DNA from: Bacteroidaceae bacterium
GTDB taxonomy: Bacteria > Bacteroidota > Bacteroidia > Bacteroidales > Bacteroidaceae
NCBI GenBank assembly: GCA_017462065.1
Contig: JAFTRV010000103.1
Coordinates: 1-44,831, forward strand
Length of the DNA stretch: 44,831 nucleotides
Direction: 5' to 3'
Under the pieces are notes generated by a model. The model saw only the letters and a list, made by a program, of their open reading frames with translations. It was not told where the DNA came from and made no database searches. The position numbers and the translations under genes are program-made. Positions 16,663 through 26,341 of the stretch are shown here, in pieces. Position 1 is the stretch's first letter. Each line of letters opens with the position of its first letter.

Positions 16663-17361
16663 CTATAATTTTGAAAGATACTCTTCTGCCAATATACGAA
16701 CGCCTTCGGAGGCCCCTTTCCTTATCACGACAGCATTGCAGGACGTACGTACCTCATTAGGGTCGATAAGATATACAGGCACGCCATAAGGCACATAATT
16801 CAACAAGCCTGCTGCAGGATAGACATTAAGGGATGTTCCTATGATGACGAAAGCGTCAATATCCCTTAAAGCCATAACAGCGTCTTCCATTCTTGGCACG
16901 GCTTCGCCGAACCACACGATGAACGGACGCAGTTGCGAGCCGTCGCCTGCCTTGTCGCCGATAGACATCAAAGGAGCTTCGAGGGAGAGTTCGCGGACAT
17001 ATTCAAGGTTCTCGGGCTCGTATGACGAGCAGCCCTTCATCAGCTCGCCATGCAGGTGTATCACATTCGTCGAGCCTGCACGCTCATGAAGATTATCGAC
17101 GTTCTGCGTTATTATTGTCACGTCGAACTTGCTTTCCAGTTCAGCAAGCAGCCTGTGCCCCTCGTTAGGAGATTTTTCGAGCATCTCAACACGGCGTTTG
17201 TTATAGAACTCTATTACAAGTTCCGGATTAGCCCTATAACCTTCGGGTGTCGCCACCTGCTCTACTGGGTAGCTATCCCACAGACCGCCACCGCCACGGA
17301 ACGTGGAAAGGCCGCTCTCGACACTCATGCCGGCACCGGTAAGAACTGCTATCTTTTTCAT
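16663..17361 (-). CDS. Sir2-family NAD-dependent deacylase (class III-like)
   Basis: 232 aa. Landmarks in order: GAGMSVESGLSTFRG (NAD loop, residues 9-23), ITQNVDNLHERAG (84-96), HLHG with catalytic His104, and IGTSLNVYPAAG. Tyr53 and Arg56 (EFYNKRR) match the Tyr/Arg pair that in SIRT5/CobB-type enzymes selects succinyl or malonyl lysine. The four zinc-binding cysteines of most sirtuins are absent: after HG the chain runs ELMKGCSSYEPEN with a single Cys. The family call is firm and the acyl preference is inference. It is followed by the small rubredoxin gene and preceded by a terminator that separates it from the SusD gene. Confidence 0.92.
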   Translation of the reverse strand: MKKIAVLTGAGMSVESGLSTFRGGGGLWDSYPVEQVATPEGYRANPELVIEFYNKRRVEMLEKSPNEGHRLLAELESKFDVTIITQNVDNLHERAGSTNVIHLHGELMKGCSSYEPENLEYVRELSLEAPLMSIGDKAGDGSQLRPFIVWFGEAVPRMEDAVMALRDIDAFVIIGTSLNVYPAAGLLNYVPYGVPVYLIDPNEVRTSCNAVVIRKGASEGVRILAEEYLSKL

Positions 17362-17374
17362 ATCAATTTAAGAA

Positions 17375-17404
17375 ATATGGGAGAGGCAAGCACCCCTCCC
17401 ATAT
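17375..17404 (-). terminator. intrinsic terminator of the fasciclin-SusCD operon
   Basis: A perfect 9-bp stem, ATATGGGAG (17375-17383) with CTCCCATAT (17396-17404), lies three bases after the stop of the last SusD gene. On the minus strand it is followed by a T-rich TTTCTTAAATT. It separates the operon from the Sir2 gene. Confidence 0.75.
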
Positions 17405-17406
17405 CA

Positions 17407-19443
17407 TTATTTATTTTCGTTCGCATTCTCAGAAGGCTCTACCACCTCGTCGGGAAGCGGGAGATACCAGTTCTGCTTGTCGAGCATCTTGCTGTATACA
17501 GCCGGGTCAAACTCGAAGCCCTCGCTGCTACGGTACCTTACAAGGTTAGGATAGTTACGTCCGGCAATACGCATCGCAAGCATATCTGGGTCATTATACG
17601 CCTCGGCGAAACGCACGAGGTCACCGAAACGGAAGCCCTCCCATGAAAACTCAAGAGCGAGCTCGTCAAGGATAAGGTCGGCAACATACTTCACGAAGTC
17701 CTCATGTACATACTTTACATTCGGTTTGATGGTCTCTGTTATTCCAGACTGATCAACATCGCCGTTGTAACGTGCTACACACAAAGTGTCGAGCGCATAG
17801 AAAGCATTATGCTCTGCATCACCTCCGGTACCGCGTGAGTGTATACCGAAATTGCTTGTGAAAGCCGTATTTGAGAAATCAAATATCATAGAGTCATCGT
17901 ACACAACAGAATCCTTTGTCTGTTCTACGCTAACCTCATTGCCGTCCTTATCAAGCACTGTTTCAAAAACCTTGTTGCCATCTTTATCTAACATCGGTAT
18001 TTTAACAGTGTCAGGATTCTGCAAAAGAGTATATCTATCCTTAGCTCCGGACTTCAATATTGTCATAGCAAATTCCATGGCACCCTCGTAGCCTTTCTGC
18101 TCCAAGCCCAACAAAGCCTCCGCAAAACGCAGATATGCAAGCTCGGCACGCTGCAATACTATCAAAGATGTATTTATTGACGGGACATGCGAGAAGTTCA
18201 TGTTAAAGTTCTTGGACGACTCCAGATTGAACTTTGCGATGATATTCTTATACTCTGTCTTCAGCACGTCGTTATCAGTCTGAGAGTACGTTGTAGCTTT
18301 GATACGCAAGTCACCGGGATACTCGTAGGAGTCACCGTATTGGCTCTTTTCAGGCTTTTTGGGGTCACCTTTTATATAACGGTATTTCTGTGACTGAGAA
18401 AGACCTACAAAGCCTGGAGATGCGAACACTTGCGCTCCGCCCAAGTCGTTCTGCGGCGAGAAAACGGCAGCCAGTTCCGAAGTTGAGCCAAGCAATTCGC
18501 TGTTGGCGAACGGAACAACCGCAAGATACTTGTTAGCATTTGATGAGTAGTTCTCAAGAGCGAACAACGAAGAATAAGAATTTTGCAAATTCTTGCCATT
18601 CTCGTCGCCATATTTCACATGGTTGCTGTTGTCGGTAATGCGTGGAGCCTTGTTGTTCGTAGCTTCGCCTGTGATTTGGGCATAGAAGTACTTTGCAGCA
18701 TTCTTATAGTCACCCTTCCAGAGATACATTTCTCCGAGAAGCATACGTATGGGAACAAACAGTTTGCTTGTCTCGATGGTCGTATTTTTATAACCAAAGG
18801 TTATGATCTTGCCGCCATCATCCCATGCCGGCATGGTATACACAACCGGGTTCTCATAAGGCAATATATCCTCAATAAGCTTATCCATTACCTCAACACG
18901 TGACAATTTAGGAGCATCGAGCACTGCCTGTGCTGCCGAGTGGGTAGTAATAGGTTCCTCGAAGTAAGGGATTTCGTTATGATTTATCGCCAACTGCAAG
19001 TACGTCCATGCTCTCATGCTCTTTACAGCTACGTATTCAGGCATCATATAATAGATACCATTCTTATTAAAAGTCGTATCGACACGATTAAGGTATACAT
19101 TGCAGTTGTTGATAACAGTATAATAGTCCTTCACGCTGAGATACTTGTTAGTCTCGCTGTTGGTGAAGTTCGAGTTGCATAACTCCTGAATGTCTACCAC
19201 CGCCTCGGTATTGCTTGGCACTACAAGGTCGGCACGCAGCTCGTTCAACAGAATATGACGGTCTGCGATACCCTGTACCGACTTCAGGATACCCAACACT
19301 GAGAAGACGGAGTCATTGGCAGACCAGTCGTTATACTCGTATTCTACACGGTCTGAATCGGCATTCAACATATCCTGGCATGAAGAGAACATAAAAGTTC
19401 CTATGAGCAGGAATGTCATTGTATAAACAAGATTCTTTTTCAT
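17407..19443 (-). CDS. SusD/RagB-family nutrient-binding lipoprotein (second pair)
   Basis: 678 aa from the ATG at 19443, which opens MKKNLVYTMTFLLIGTFMFS followed by SCQD, a lipoprotein signal. The frame is open 18 codons further. It is a SusD-like surface lipoprotein that caps the SusC barrel and presents substrate. SusD features are the helical N-terminal half with TPR-like packing (AVKSMRAWTYLQLAINHNEIPYF; LFVPIRMLLGEMYLWKGDYK) and a C-terminal LILDELALEFSWEGFRFGDLVRF block. It is longer than the usual 500-600 aa, with an extra segment at about residues 480-560 rich in Asp and Lys. It directly follows its SusC partner. The ligand is unknown. Confidence 0.9.
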   Translation of the reverse strand: MKKNLVYTMTFLLIGTFMFSSCQDMLNADSDRVEYEYNDWSANDSVFSVLGILKSVQGIADRHILLNELRADLVVPSNTEAVVDIQELCNSNFTNSETNKYLSVKDYYTVINNCNVYLNRVDTTFNKNGIYYMMPEYVAVKSMRAWTYLQLAINHNEIPYFEEPITTHSAAQAVLDAPKLSRVEVMDKLIEDILPYENPVVYTMPAWDDGGKIITFGYKNTTIETSKLFVPIRMLLGEMYLWKGDYKNAAKYFYAQITGEATNNKAPRITDNSNHVKYGDENGKNLQNSYSSLFALENYSSNANKYLAVVPFANSELLGSTSELAAVFSPQNDLGGAQVFASPGFVGLSQSQKYRYIKGDPKKPEKSQYGDSYEYPGDLRIKATTYSQTDNDVLKTEYKNIIAKFNLESSKNFNMNFSHVPSINTSLIVLQRAELAYLRFAEALLGLEQKGYEGAMEFAMTILKSGAKDRYTLLQNPDTVKIPMLDKDGNKVFETVLDKDGNEVSVEQTKDSVVYDDSMIFDFSNTAFTSNFGIHSRGTGGDAEHNAFYALDTLCVARYNGDVDQSGITETIKPNVKYVHEDFVKYVADLILDELALEFSWEGFRFGDLVRFAEAYNDPDMLAMRIAGRNYPNLVRYRSSEGFEFDPAVYSKMLDKQNWYLPLPDEVVEPSENANENK

Positions 19444-19496
19444 TGTATAATATATTTGTTTTCTTGCCTTTAAGATAAAGCAGGAAATTCGTTTCA

Positions 19497-22400
19497 TTAA
19501 AGATTTACCTTAACACCGAGGTGGAAACTGCGTGTCTGTGGCAACAGACCGGCATCAACACCCTGATACAATATATTGTTGTTTACCGAGAACTCCGGGT
19601 CCATACCTCTGTACTTTGTCAAGGTGAAGAGATTCTCTGCGGCTCCCCACACTGTAATACCCTGCAGCCAACTTACCGACAGAGGGATATCGTATGAAAG
19701 CTTGACGGTCTTTAGACGGAGATATGAGCCGTCCTCTATCCAACGGTCAGAGAAACGTGAGTTGCCGGTCGGGTCACCGAAGGCGATAGCCGGGATATCG
19801 GTCTTCTGTCCGTCGAATGCCCAACGGTTGGCCATTGTAGCAAGCTGGTTGTAGAAAGATGAGCCACTCTCGAGCTGTCTGCGATAGTAGTTGTAGATAT
19901 CGTTGCCGAGAGAGTAGTTGAACCCTACATCGAGCTTTATGCCCTTATACGAAAGTGTCGTAAACAGGTTACCGTAGATATCGGGGTTAGGGTCACCTAT
20001 GATTGTCTTGTCATTGGCGTCGATAAGACCGGGCTTATCGCCAGGATTGACATCAACGAATTTCACGTCACCTGGTTTGAAGTATGTAGCAGCCTCTGTA
20101 GCGTCAAGCTGGTAGAGAGGATGCTGCATCTCGTCAATCTCCTTTTGGCTTGAAATAACGCCGTCGGTCTTGTATCCCCAGAACACTCCTACCGGCTGGC
20201 CTTTAATAGTCGCAACCTCACCACCGTAAACCGATACTGGAGCGACATCCTCGTCAAGAGCTACAATCCTGTTCTTGTAGTGACCTACAGAAAGTCCGAG
20301 TTCCCATTGGAAGTCACGGGTATTGATGAGCTTGGCGTTCAGCGTAGCCTCGAGACCCATGTTTCTGAGAGTACCTCCATTAGCCCAATAGGTATCAAGG
20401 CCTGTCACGTAGGGATACTTCTTTTGTACAAGCAGGTCATTAGTCTGAGAATAGTACCAGTCAAACGACAGACCGAGGCGGTTGTCAAGGAATGCAGCGT
20501 CGAGGCCGACATTGAAACGGGATGTGCTTTCCCACTTGATACCGTCGTTCTCGACATTGCCGAGCTGGAGACCCATGTACTGGTCATGATATTTCACTGC
20601 CTGCAAATAGCTGCGTGCCGCAAAATAGTCGATTGCGTCATTACCTGTGATATCGAAGCCTGCACGAAGCTTAAGCATATTGACAGGCCTTGCATTGAAC
20701 CAATCCTCAGAAGAGATAAGCCATGCAGCCTGTACCGAGGGGAAGAAGCCCCATGCAACGCCTCCAATCTTCATCGCGCCGGCAGCCTTAACGCCGAAAC
20801 GAGACGAAGTCTCCAATGAAGCGGCGAGCTGCAGGAAGTACTTTGTCTTGTAAGAGTAGTCTGCAGACAAGTACCATGCGATGTTTGCCCAAGTATTATT
20901 GTCACCCTTGTTTGACAAGTGGTCAAGGTCCTTGCTGATATTGAACAAGTTGTCACCGCCGGTGTTGGCACCGCTGATAGAGTTCGAGTCGAACGAGAAG
21001 CTTGTAAAACGGAAACCGCCGAACACGTTCACTGCATGAGCTCCGAAAGTCTTTCTCCAATCGACACGGGTGTCGCTTGATATTGCGCTCTCCTTACCGA
21101 AAGATGAGCCTAAGTAGTTACCAATCTTACCATTCAAGGACTTTACATAGAAGTGATAGTAGCTGTTGTCCGCCGCCGTAGCATAGGGCAAGAAGTACTT
21201 TTCACTTATGCGGTGCAAAGAATAGTTGAAAGTCTCGGTAATGGTGAAGTCGCCCAGTTTCAGTTCAGGAGCGACAGTAACGCCGAGGTTAGTATACTCC
21301 ATCTCGTTCTTCTGCGTTCCCTTACCTTTCGTGAGGATTGTCATAGGATTGTAGATGGAGTTGTTCGGATATGTGACTCCGGCAGCCTTAGCTACGTCAA
21401 AGGCAAAATCGTCGGCAACGTCAAGAATATTGCTTTTCTTGCCGGAAACCGAATAACGGTACGGGCTCAAGAACGGAGCCTTGACATCGGCAATAGCGCC
21501 TATTGAAGTAAGCGGGAATGCTGTCTCGTCCTCGCGAAGACCGTCGTCGAGCAATTCGCGCGCTACACGTGAATACGAGATGTCGATACGAGTAGTGAAG
21601 TTGTCGGCGAGCAGAATATCAGAGTTAAGTCGGACATTCAGACGGTCGAAAGAGTTGTTCTTCAACGGAGAATCGCCCATCGTATAACCGAAAGAGAAGT
21701 TATACATAGCAATGTCGTCACCACCCTCTACATTCAGCTTGTAGTTCTGCGTGAAGGCCTCACGATATACCAAGTCGGTCCAATCAGTGTTATTATGATA
21801 CTTGTCATAATAGATAAAGCCTTCGCCGGTTTCGTCGATATATTTGTCACTGCGGAGGAACGGGATGTTTCTGTTCGCGCTCACGTCCATTGTACCGATA
21901 AGGTCGTTGGCATAGATACGATAGTTCTCTGCATCGAGCATCCTGTATGTCTGCGGCTCCAAAGAGATATTCGCATATATGTTAGCAGTAATTCTTGTAG
22001 CCATGCTCTCGCCACGCTTGGTGTTGATTATTACCACACCGTTGGCAGCTCTTGCGCCGTATATCGCAGTCGCATTCTTAAGCACCTTGACCTCACGGAT
22101 ATCGTTCACGTCAATGGCTGAAAGGACATTGTTATATATACCCATGTGAAGCGCTTCTCTGTCTTCTTGTCCGTCCCAGATTACCCCATCGACCACATAA
22201 AGAGGCTGAGTGTTGGCGTTCAGTGAATTTATGCCTCGGATGAACATTGTAGCGCCCACGCCGATTGCGCCCGAACGTGTTATAGAGCGAACGTCGGCTC
22301 CGAGTTTCTTCTGGATGTCGCTTTCGATAGTGATTGCGGTCGAAATGTCCTCACTGAGCGAACGCTCGGCTGTTATAACGATGTCCTCGCTATAATTGCC

Positions 22401-22799
22401 CTGGAACTTGTCGCTGTAGAGACGTACATTCACGACATCCTTGCCGCCTATGGCACGCTGTACCAGAAGATATTCAGGAGTAGAGAAGCTCAACAATGTA
22501 ACATAAGAAGGAACATTAAGCTTATACTTACCCTCGGCATCGGTCATTGTAGTAATTCTGCGATGACCTGTAGCCTGAACGCGCACACCTGCCATTGGCA
22601 AGTTCGTAGCGGCGTCATAAACAGTACCTATAATAGTACGTGCCTCCTGCACAGCAGTTTTCTCGCTTGCGGCGGCCTTGACATTCTTGTCGGCAAGCTC
22701 ACCTTCAGATGCTGTTACAGCTGATGGCATGAGTATAGCCATTGCCATCAATAATTGCATTAATTGTCGCATATACATAGTTATATTTCTTTTTTTCAT
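19497..22799 (-). CDS. SusC/RagA-family TonB-dependent outer-membrane transporter (second pair)
   Basis: 1100 aa. A signal peptide (about residues 1-30) and a short spacer lead to a carboxypeptidase-regulatory-like domain (about 55-130: IIGTVYDAATNLPMAGVRV). The TonB-dependent plug follows (about 140-275), with the SusC-type sequence MFIRGINSLNANTQPLYVVDG and IREVKVLKNATAIYGARAANG. The rest is a 22-strand barrel ending SFHLGVKVNL, with the terminal aromatic/hydrophobic pattern. It imports a substrate captured by the following SusD protein, with energy from TonB. It lies 11 bp after a fasciclin gene. No signature points to a specific glycan or peptide. Confidence 0.95.
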   Translation of the reverse strand: MKKRNITMYMRQLMQLLMAMAILMPSAVTASEGELADKNVKAAASEKTAVQEARTIIGTVYDAATNLPMAGVRVQATGHRRITTMTDAEGKYKLNVPSYVTLLSFSTPEYLLVQRAIGGKDVVNVRLYSDKFQGNYSEDIVITAERSLSEDISTAITIESDIQKKLGADVRSITRSGAIGVGATMFIRGINSLNANTQPLYVVDGVIWDGQEDREALHMGIYNNVLSAIDVNDIREVKVLKNATAIYGARAANGVVIINTKRGESMATRITANIYANISLEPQTYRMLDAENYRIYANDLIGTMDVSANRNIPFLRSDKYIDETGEGFIYYDKYHNNTDWTDLVYREAFTQNYKLNVEGGDDIAMYNFSFGYTMGDSPLKNNSFDRLNVRLNSDILLADNFTTRIDISYSRVARELLDDGLREDETAFPLTSIGAIADVKAPFLSPYRYSVSGKKSNILDVADDFAFDVAKAAGVTYPNNSIYNPMTILTKGKGTQKNEMEYTNLGVTVAPELKLGDFTITETFNYSLHRISEKYFLPYATAADNSYYHFYVKSLNGKIGNYLGSSFGKESAISSDTRVDWRKTFGAHAVNVFGGFRFTSFSFDSNSISGANTGGDNLFNISKDLDHLSNKGDNNTWANIAWYLSADYSYKTKYFLQLAASLETSSRFGVKAAGAMKIGGVAWGFFPSVQAAWLISSEDWFNARPVNMLKLRAGFDITGNDAIDYFAARSYLQAVKYHDQYMGLQLGNVENDGIKWESTSRFNVGLDAAFLDNRLGLSFDWYYSQTNDLLVQKKYPYVTGLDTYWANGGTLRNMGLEATLNAKLINTRDFQWELGLSVGHYKNRIVALDEDVAPVSVYGGEVATIKGQPVGVFWGYKTDGVISSQKEIDEMQHPLYQLDATEAATYFKPGDVKFVDVNPGDKPGLIDANDKTIIGDPNPDIYGNLFTTLSYKGIKLDVGFNYSLGNDIYNYYRRQLESGSSFYNQLATMANRWAFDGQKTDIPAIAFGDPTGNSRFSDRWIEDGSYLRLKTVKLSYDIPLSVSWLQGITVWGAAENLFTLTKYRGMDPEFSVNNNILYQGVDAGLLPQTRSFHLGVKVNL

Positions 22800-22810
22800 C
22801 AGACATACTA

Positions 22811-24529
22811 TTATTCGGCATCTTCGACCGGAATCAGCAGAATAGCATCAATACGCAAAGTCTTATCATTCGTACCCAAGCCCCAGGATGTTATATCCAA
22901 CGTCGTGGTGAAGTCCGTATTCTTATGTGTATTGTAATATTCGCAATACGGGAAAGTTATCGGCTTTGGAGTTTTGTCAATATAGCTTACCGGGAAGAAC
23001 AAGGTATCCACACGGTTAGGGTCATTCGATATCATCGTTGCCTGATACACAGGCTGCTGCTCTCCGTTCTGAGAAATCGAGAGGTTCAAGCAAGCCGGTT
23101 TGTTAGCCTCTTGCGATTCCACGGAGATATCCTTCGGAACAAGGATTATAGCAATCTTGTACGAAGCCGATTTTACGTTAGGCAACCTGTATGAGACTTT
23201 GGCAGTATTTCCTTGAGTGTATGCCTCGTAGTAACTGTCGCCGGAGAGCCTTGAGCCGCCCTTCTTGTCATAGTCCCTGTATACCGGACGCATTTGACCT
23301 CTTGTCACGGTGAAGAAACGATGTTCCTCGACACCGTTTGTAGAGATCCTCATTTCGGTATTCTCGCCCTCGATCTTGATTGTGTCATGCCAGAGCTCGA
23401 ATATGCTATAAGGGAATTTGTTTATAATATTGAACGTGCCGTTTGAGAGTTCCTCGTCATATACGACACTTCCGTCAAAAAGCCCGGGCTTGAACACCGG
23501 ACGTTCCCACTTATCACGGTTTGCAGGCAATAGGGAGTCGTCCTCGGCATACATCTGCTCATACTCGCTGAAAGTGAGATACTTTACCATGTTGTAACGC
23601 GGATAGAAGTGCTTCAGGGAGTCGATATATCTTGCATCGGCCTTGATTGAAGCCGGCAGATTCTTCGTGCTGTAGTTAAAGTGCTTTTCGGCCTGCTTCA
23701 TGAAGCTGTTCCAAACAGCGTTGGTAGGCACGTAGATATCATACAGAGAGTCCTCGGCTTCGATAGGCCCGACGCCGTTGTATACGCTGAGCAACTTGTT
23801 TGTCGTCACAAAGACAGAGTCGAGATATGTCTGTTCTCCATTGACGAGAGAGCCGGGAATACTCTGATATTCATCGAACTTTGTATCGTTATATGAATAG
23901 AGGAAGTTGGCGAACGAGTCAATCTCATGACCACCGAGCGTGGTCTTGTCCATTCTAAGGTACTCCCATATGTTATATTTGTACCGAGACGCCTTCTCAA
24001 GCTTGTGCAACATGCCGTTCAGGACCTTTATGTTGTCGTCTACCAGATTGCGGCCTCCGAACTTATAACCGGTTTTGTAAGAGCCTTCAAATACAACCAT
24101 CTTGTCATTTACCATCATAACAAAATTGTTCTTTTCGAAGATGCCCTTAGCGGCATGCAGGTGGTTAGCGACATGTGACTCGACGAATGTTTTCATCACA
24201 TCGTCTCTGTGACCGTCATTGATTCGCTTAATGACAGAGTCCTTTTTGAACGCGCCGTTTACCGGAGCCCACAAAGTATATACTCTTGAAGTATTGAACA
24301 AAGAGTCGGCGACATCGAACTTGCTGCCGGGCAGATTACAGGCCCTTAGCACCTCTACAAAGTCGGTCAAGTTATCGTCAGCGACAATGACTTCATACAA
24401 AGTCTTGTCGGCATACGGAGCCTCAGGAGTAACCTCCGGGCCAATCTTGTCTTCGCAAGAAGTTCCGGCAAACAGTGCGGCAAAGAGCACTGCACCTGCA
24501 AGAATCTTATGTTTAAATATCGTATTCAT
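22811..24529 (-). CDS. fasciclin (FAS1)-domain lipoprotein, smaller
   Basis: 572 aa. HKILAGAVLFAALFAGTSC is a lipoprotein signal with lipidated Cys26. Residues about 40-185 form a FAS1-like domain (TLYEVIVADDNLTDFVEVLR, VYTLWAPVNGAFKKDSVI, VESHVANHLHAAKG, LNGMLHKLEKA). A second, weaker FAS1 unit covers about 190-380 (LYDIYVPTNAVWNSFMKQAE). The C-terminal 150 residues look like a beta-sandwich and have no named family. FAS1 domains mediate adhesion or ligand binding. It is fourth in the operon, between the first SusD and the second SusC gene, so it probably belongs to the second transport complex as a surface accessory lipoprotein. Confidence 0.85.
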   Translation of the reverse strand: MNTIFKHKILAGAVLFAALFAGTSCEDKIGPEVTPEAPYADKTLYEVIVADDNLTDFVEVLRACNLPGSKFDVADSLFNTSRVYTLWAPVNGAFKKDSVIKRINDGHRDDVMKTFVESHVANHLHAAKGIFEKNNFVMMVNDKMVVFEGSYKTGYKFGGRNLVDDNIKVLNGMLHKLEKASRYKYNIWEYLRMDKTTLGGHEIDSFANFLYSYNDTKFDEYQSIPGSLVNGEQTYLDSVFVTTNKLLSVYNGVGPIEAEDSLYDIYVPTNAVWNSFMKQAEKHFNYSTKNLPASIKADARYIDSLKHFYPRYNMVKYLTFSEYEQMYAEDDSLLPANRDKWERPVFKPGLFDGSVVYDEELSNGTFNIINKFPYSIFELWHDTIKIEGENTEMRISTNGVEEHRFFTVTRGQMRPVYRDYDKKGGSRLSGDSYYEAYTQGNTAKVSYRLPNVKSASYKIAIILVPKDISVESQEANKPACLNLSISQNGEQQPVYQATMISNDPNRVDTLFFPVSYIDKTPKPITFPYCEYYNTHKNTDFTTTLDITSWGLGTNDKTLRIDAILLIPVEDAE

Positions 24530-24592
24530 ATTAATCTGTTTTCTTATTACCGAAATTATTATAGCATTAAGTACTTATAAATAAAGTATGCG

Positions 24593-26335
24593 TTATTTTA
24601 TCATCTCAGTTGAAGATTCTTGATTCTTATATGCAGGATTCTGCTTTAAGTTCTTGTTGAATCGCAACTCATCGATATATATCGGGAAGAATAGACCGTC
24701 GATAGTAGACATCTTGCTCTTTACCACACCGGTGTTGCTGTCAAGCTTGTCGGCCACGAATACAATGTTCTTTGTACTCTTTTCTCTCAAGGCAAGACGT
24801 ACAAGGTCAAACCAACGTTTTCCCTCAAAAGCGAGTTCTCTTGCACGTTCGTCAAGCACAAGCTGAGCGCATTGAGCCGATGCCATAATATATGAAGCCT
24901 CCTGCAATGGTTTCTTAATCTTTGTGACATTTTCCCTTGAACGTCTGTTGATAGAGTCCACCAATTCAAACGCCTTCTTGAAATCATCGACGCCTGACGA
25001 AGGCTTGAGAGCCAAAGCCTCGGCCTTCATCAGCATGACATCGGTCTTGCGGTACACAATCCAGTTCGCATCGTAATTATTGTCCTTGCGGTACTCGCGC
25101 GTACCTTCTATTGGAGATGTCCTTGCCGTGTACTTCGCCACTACAATATCTTTCTTGTCTTGATCTTCACTGCTGCTGCCTGAAGAGGTCGTGGTCTTTG
25201 TTGTATACGAGTACAGACGCAGGTCATCGCTCTCATACTTGTTTAGGAAGCTGTTAGGGACTACAACCTTGCCATAATTGCCCTCTTTTCCATAGATATT
25301 CTTTATAGCGCCGAATGGACTGCCGTTCTCGGCATTGCTGCCCTCAATCTGCAGCTCGAATATTGACTCCGAAGAGTTCTTGGCACCGAATATCGCATCA
25401 TACGCAGTACTCTGCTTTGTTTTCGACAACTCCTCGCCCTCGCCTTCATTACGTATAAGGCAGAACTTGTCATTGCTCTTGACAGTTTTGTCCTTATTGT
25501 AAAGTTGGTTCATGCTGGCTATTACAGCGTCGCAATTGTTGATACACTGTGAGTAATATCTCTCGATGTCACCGCTCTTGACAAGGTCGCTTTCACCCTC
25601 ATAATATGCAGCAAAAGCGGCAAGCCAGAGGTTCACGTCGGCCTTCATTGCCAGGACTGCATTTTTGGTTATTCTGCCGCAGTTCTGTGCCGGAGTCGAA
25701 AGGCTTCCCGAGGGTCTCACGAGCGGCTCTGCACGATTAAGGTCTTCCATTATATAATTGAGCGCCTCTAACGGATGAACCTGCTTGTATTCGGGCAGTT
25801 CCGCATCATTGACGGCAGGCACCAGAGCCATTGGTATGTCACGGAATGCGCGTACTAAGTAGAAATGACACAAAGCGCGCATCGCATACATCTCGCCAAG
25901 AACCGGGTCAAGGTCTTCTTTCTCAAAGTCGGGGTCTCTTCCGACAACTAACGGAGCATACTCAATCACGAGGTTCGCATAGTTGATAGCCTCATAATAG
26001 ATACCCCAATTGGCATAACCGTTGTCATCGAGTATATTGGCCTCGCAGATATACTTGAAATCCTGGTCATAGTTCGCCGGGAATTTCAGGTTGTCGGCAC
26101 GCAAGTCGCCCCAAACAATAGCTTTTGATATAGCATCGCTGCTGAGCAGCTTCAGATAGCTTGTAGCCATCATGCCATTAACCTCGTCCTTTGTCTGCCA
26201 GAAGTTCTCGTGCACGATTTTATCGGGCGGGATAATGGTCAGGTAGTCGGTACAAGATGTCATAAGAGTAGCGAATGCGACCGCTGCCACTAAAACATAT
26301 TTCTTTAATATATTATATATCCTTTTCATAGTCAT
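24593..26335 (-). CDS. SusD/RagB-family nutrient-binding lipoprotein (first pair)
   Basis: 580 aa from the ATG at 26335; a TTG at 26338 and an ATG at 26329 are alternatives. KYVLVAAVAFATLMTSC is a lipoprotein signal. SusD features include YEAINYANLVIEYAP and VLGEMYAMRALCHFYLVRAF in the helical N-terminal half and LVLDERARELAFEGKRWFDL near the C-terminus, a strong family signature. It binds the ligand at the cell surface and pairs with the SusC encoded 6 bp upstream. A short Ser-rich loop (TTTSSGSSSEDQDKK) sits at about residue 395. Confidence 0.95.
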   Translation of the reverse strand: MTMKRIYNILKKYVLVAAVAFATLMTSCTDYLTIIPPDKIVHENFWQTKDEVNGMMATSYLKLLSSDAISKAIVWGDLRADNLKFPANYDQDFKYICEANILDDNGYANWGIYYEAINYANLVIEYAPLVVGRDPDFEKEDLDPVLGEMYAMRALCHFYLVRAFRDIPMALVPAVNDAELPEYKQVHPLEALNYIMEDLNRAEPLVRPSGSLSTPAQNCGRITKNAVLAMKADVNLWLAAFAAYYEGESDLVKSGDIERYYSQCINNCDAVIASMNQLYNKDKTVKSNDKFCLIRNEGEGEELSKTKQSTAYDAIFGAKNSSESIFELQIEGSNAENGSPFGAIKNIYGKEGNYGKVVVPNSFLNKYESDDLRLYSYTTKTTTSSGSSSEDQDKKDIVVAKYTARTSPIEGTREYRKDNNYDANWIVYRKTDVMLMKAEALALKPSSGVDDFKKAFELVDSINRRSRENVTKIKKPLQEASYIMASAQCAQLVLDERARELAFEGKRWFDLVRLALREKSTKNIVFVADKLDSNTGVVKSKMSTIDGLFFPIYIDELRFNKNLKQNPAYKNQESSTEMIK

Positions 26336-26341
26336 CAACTT

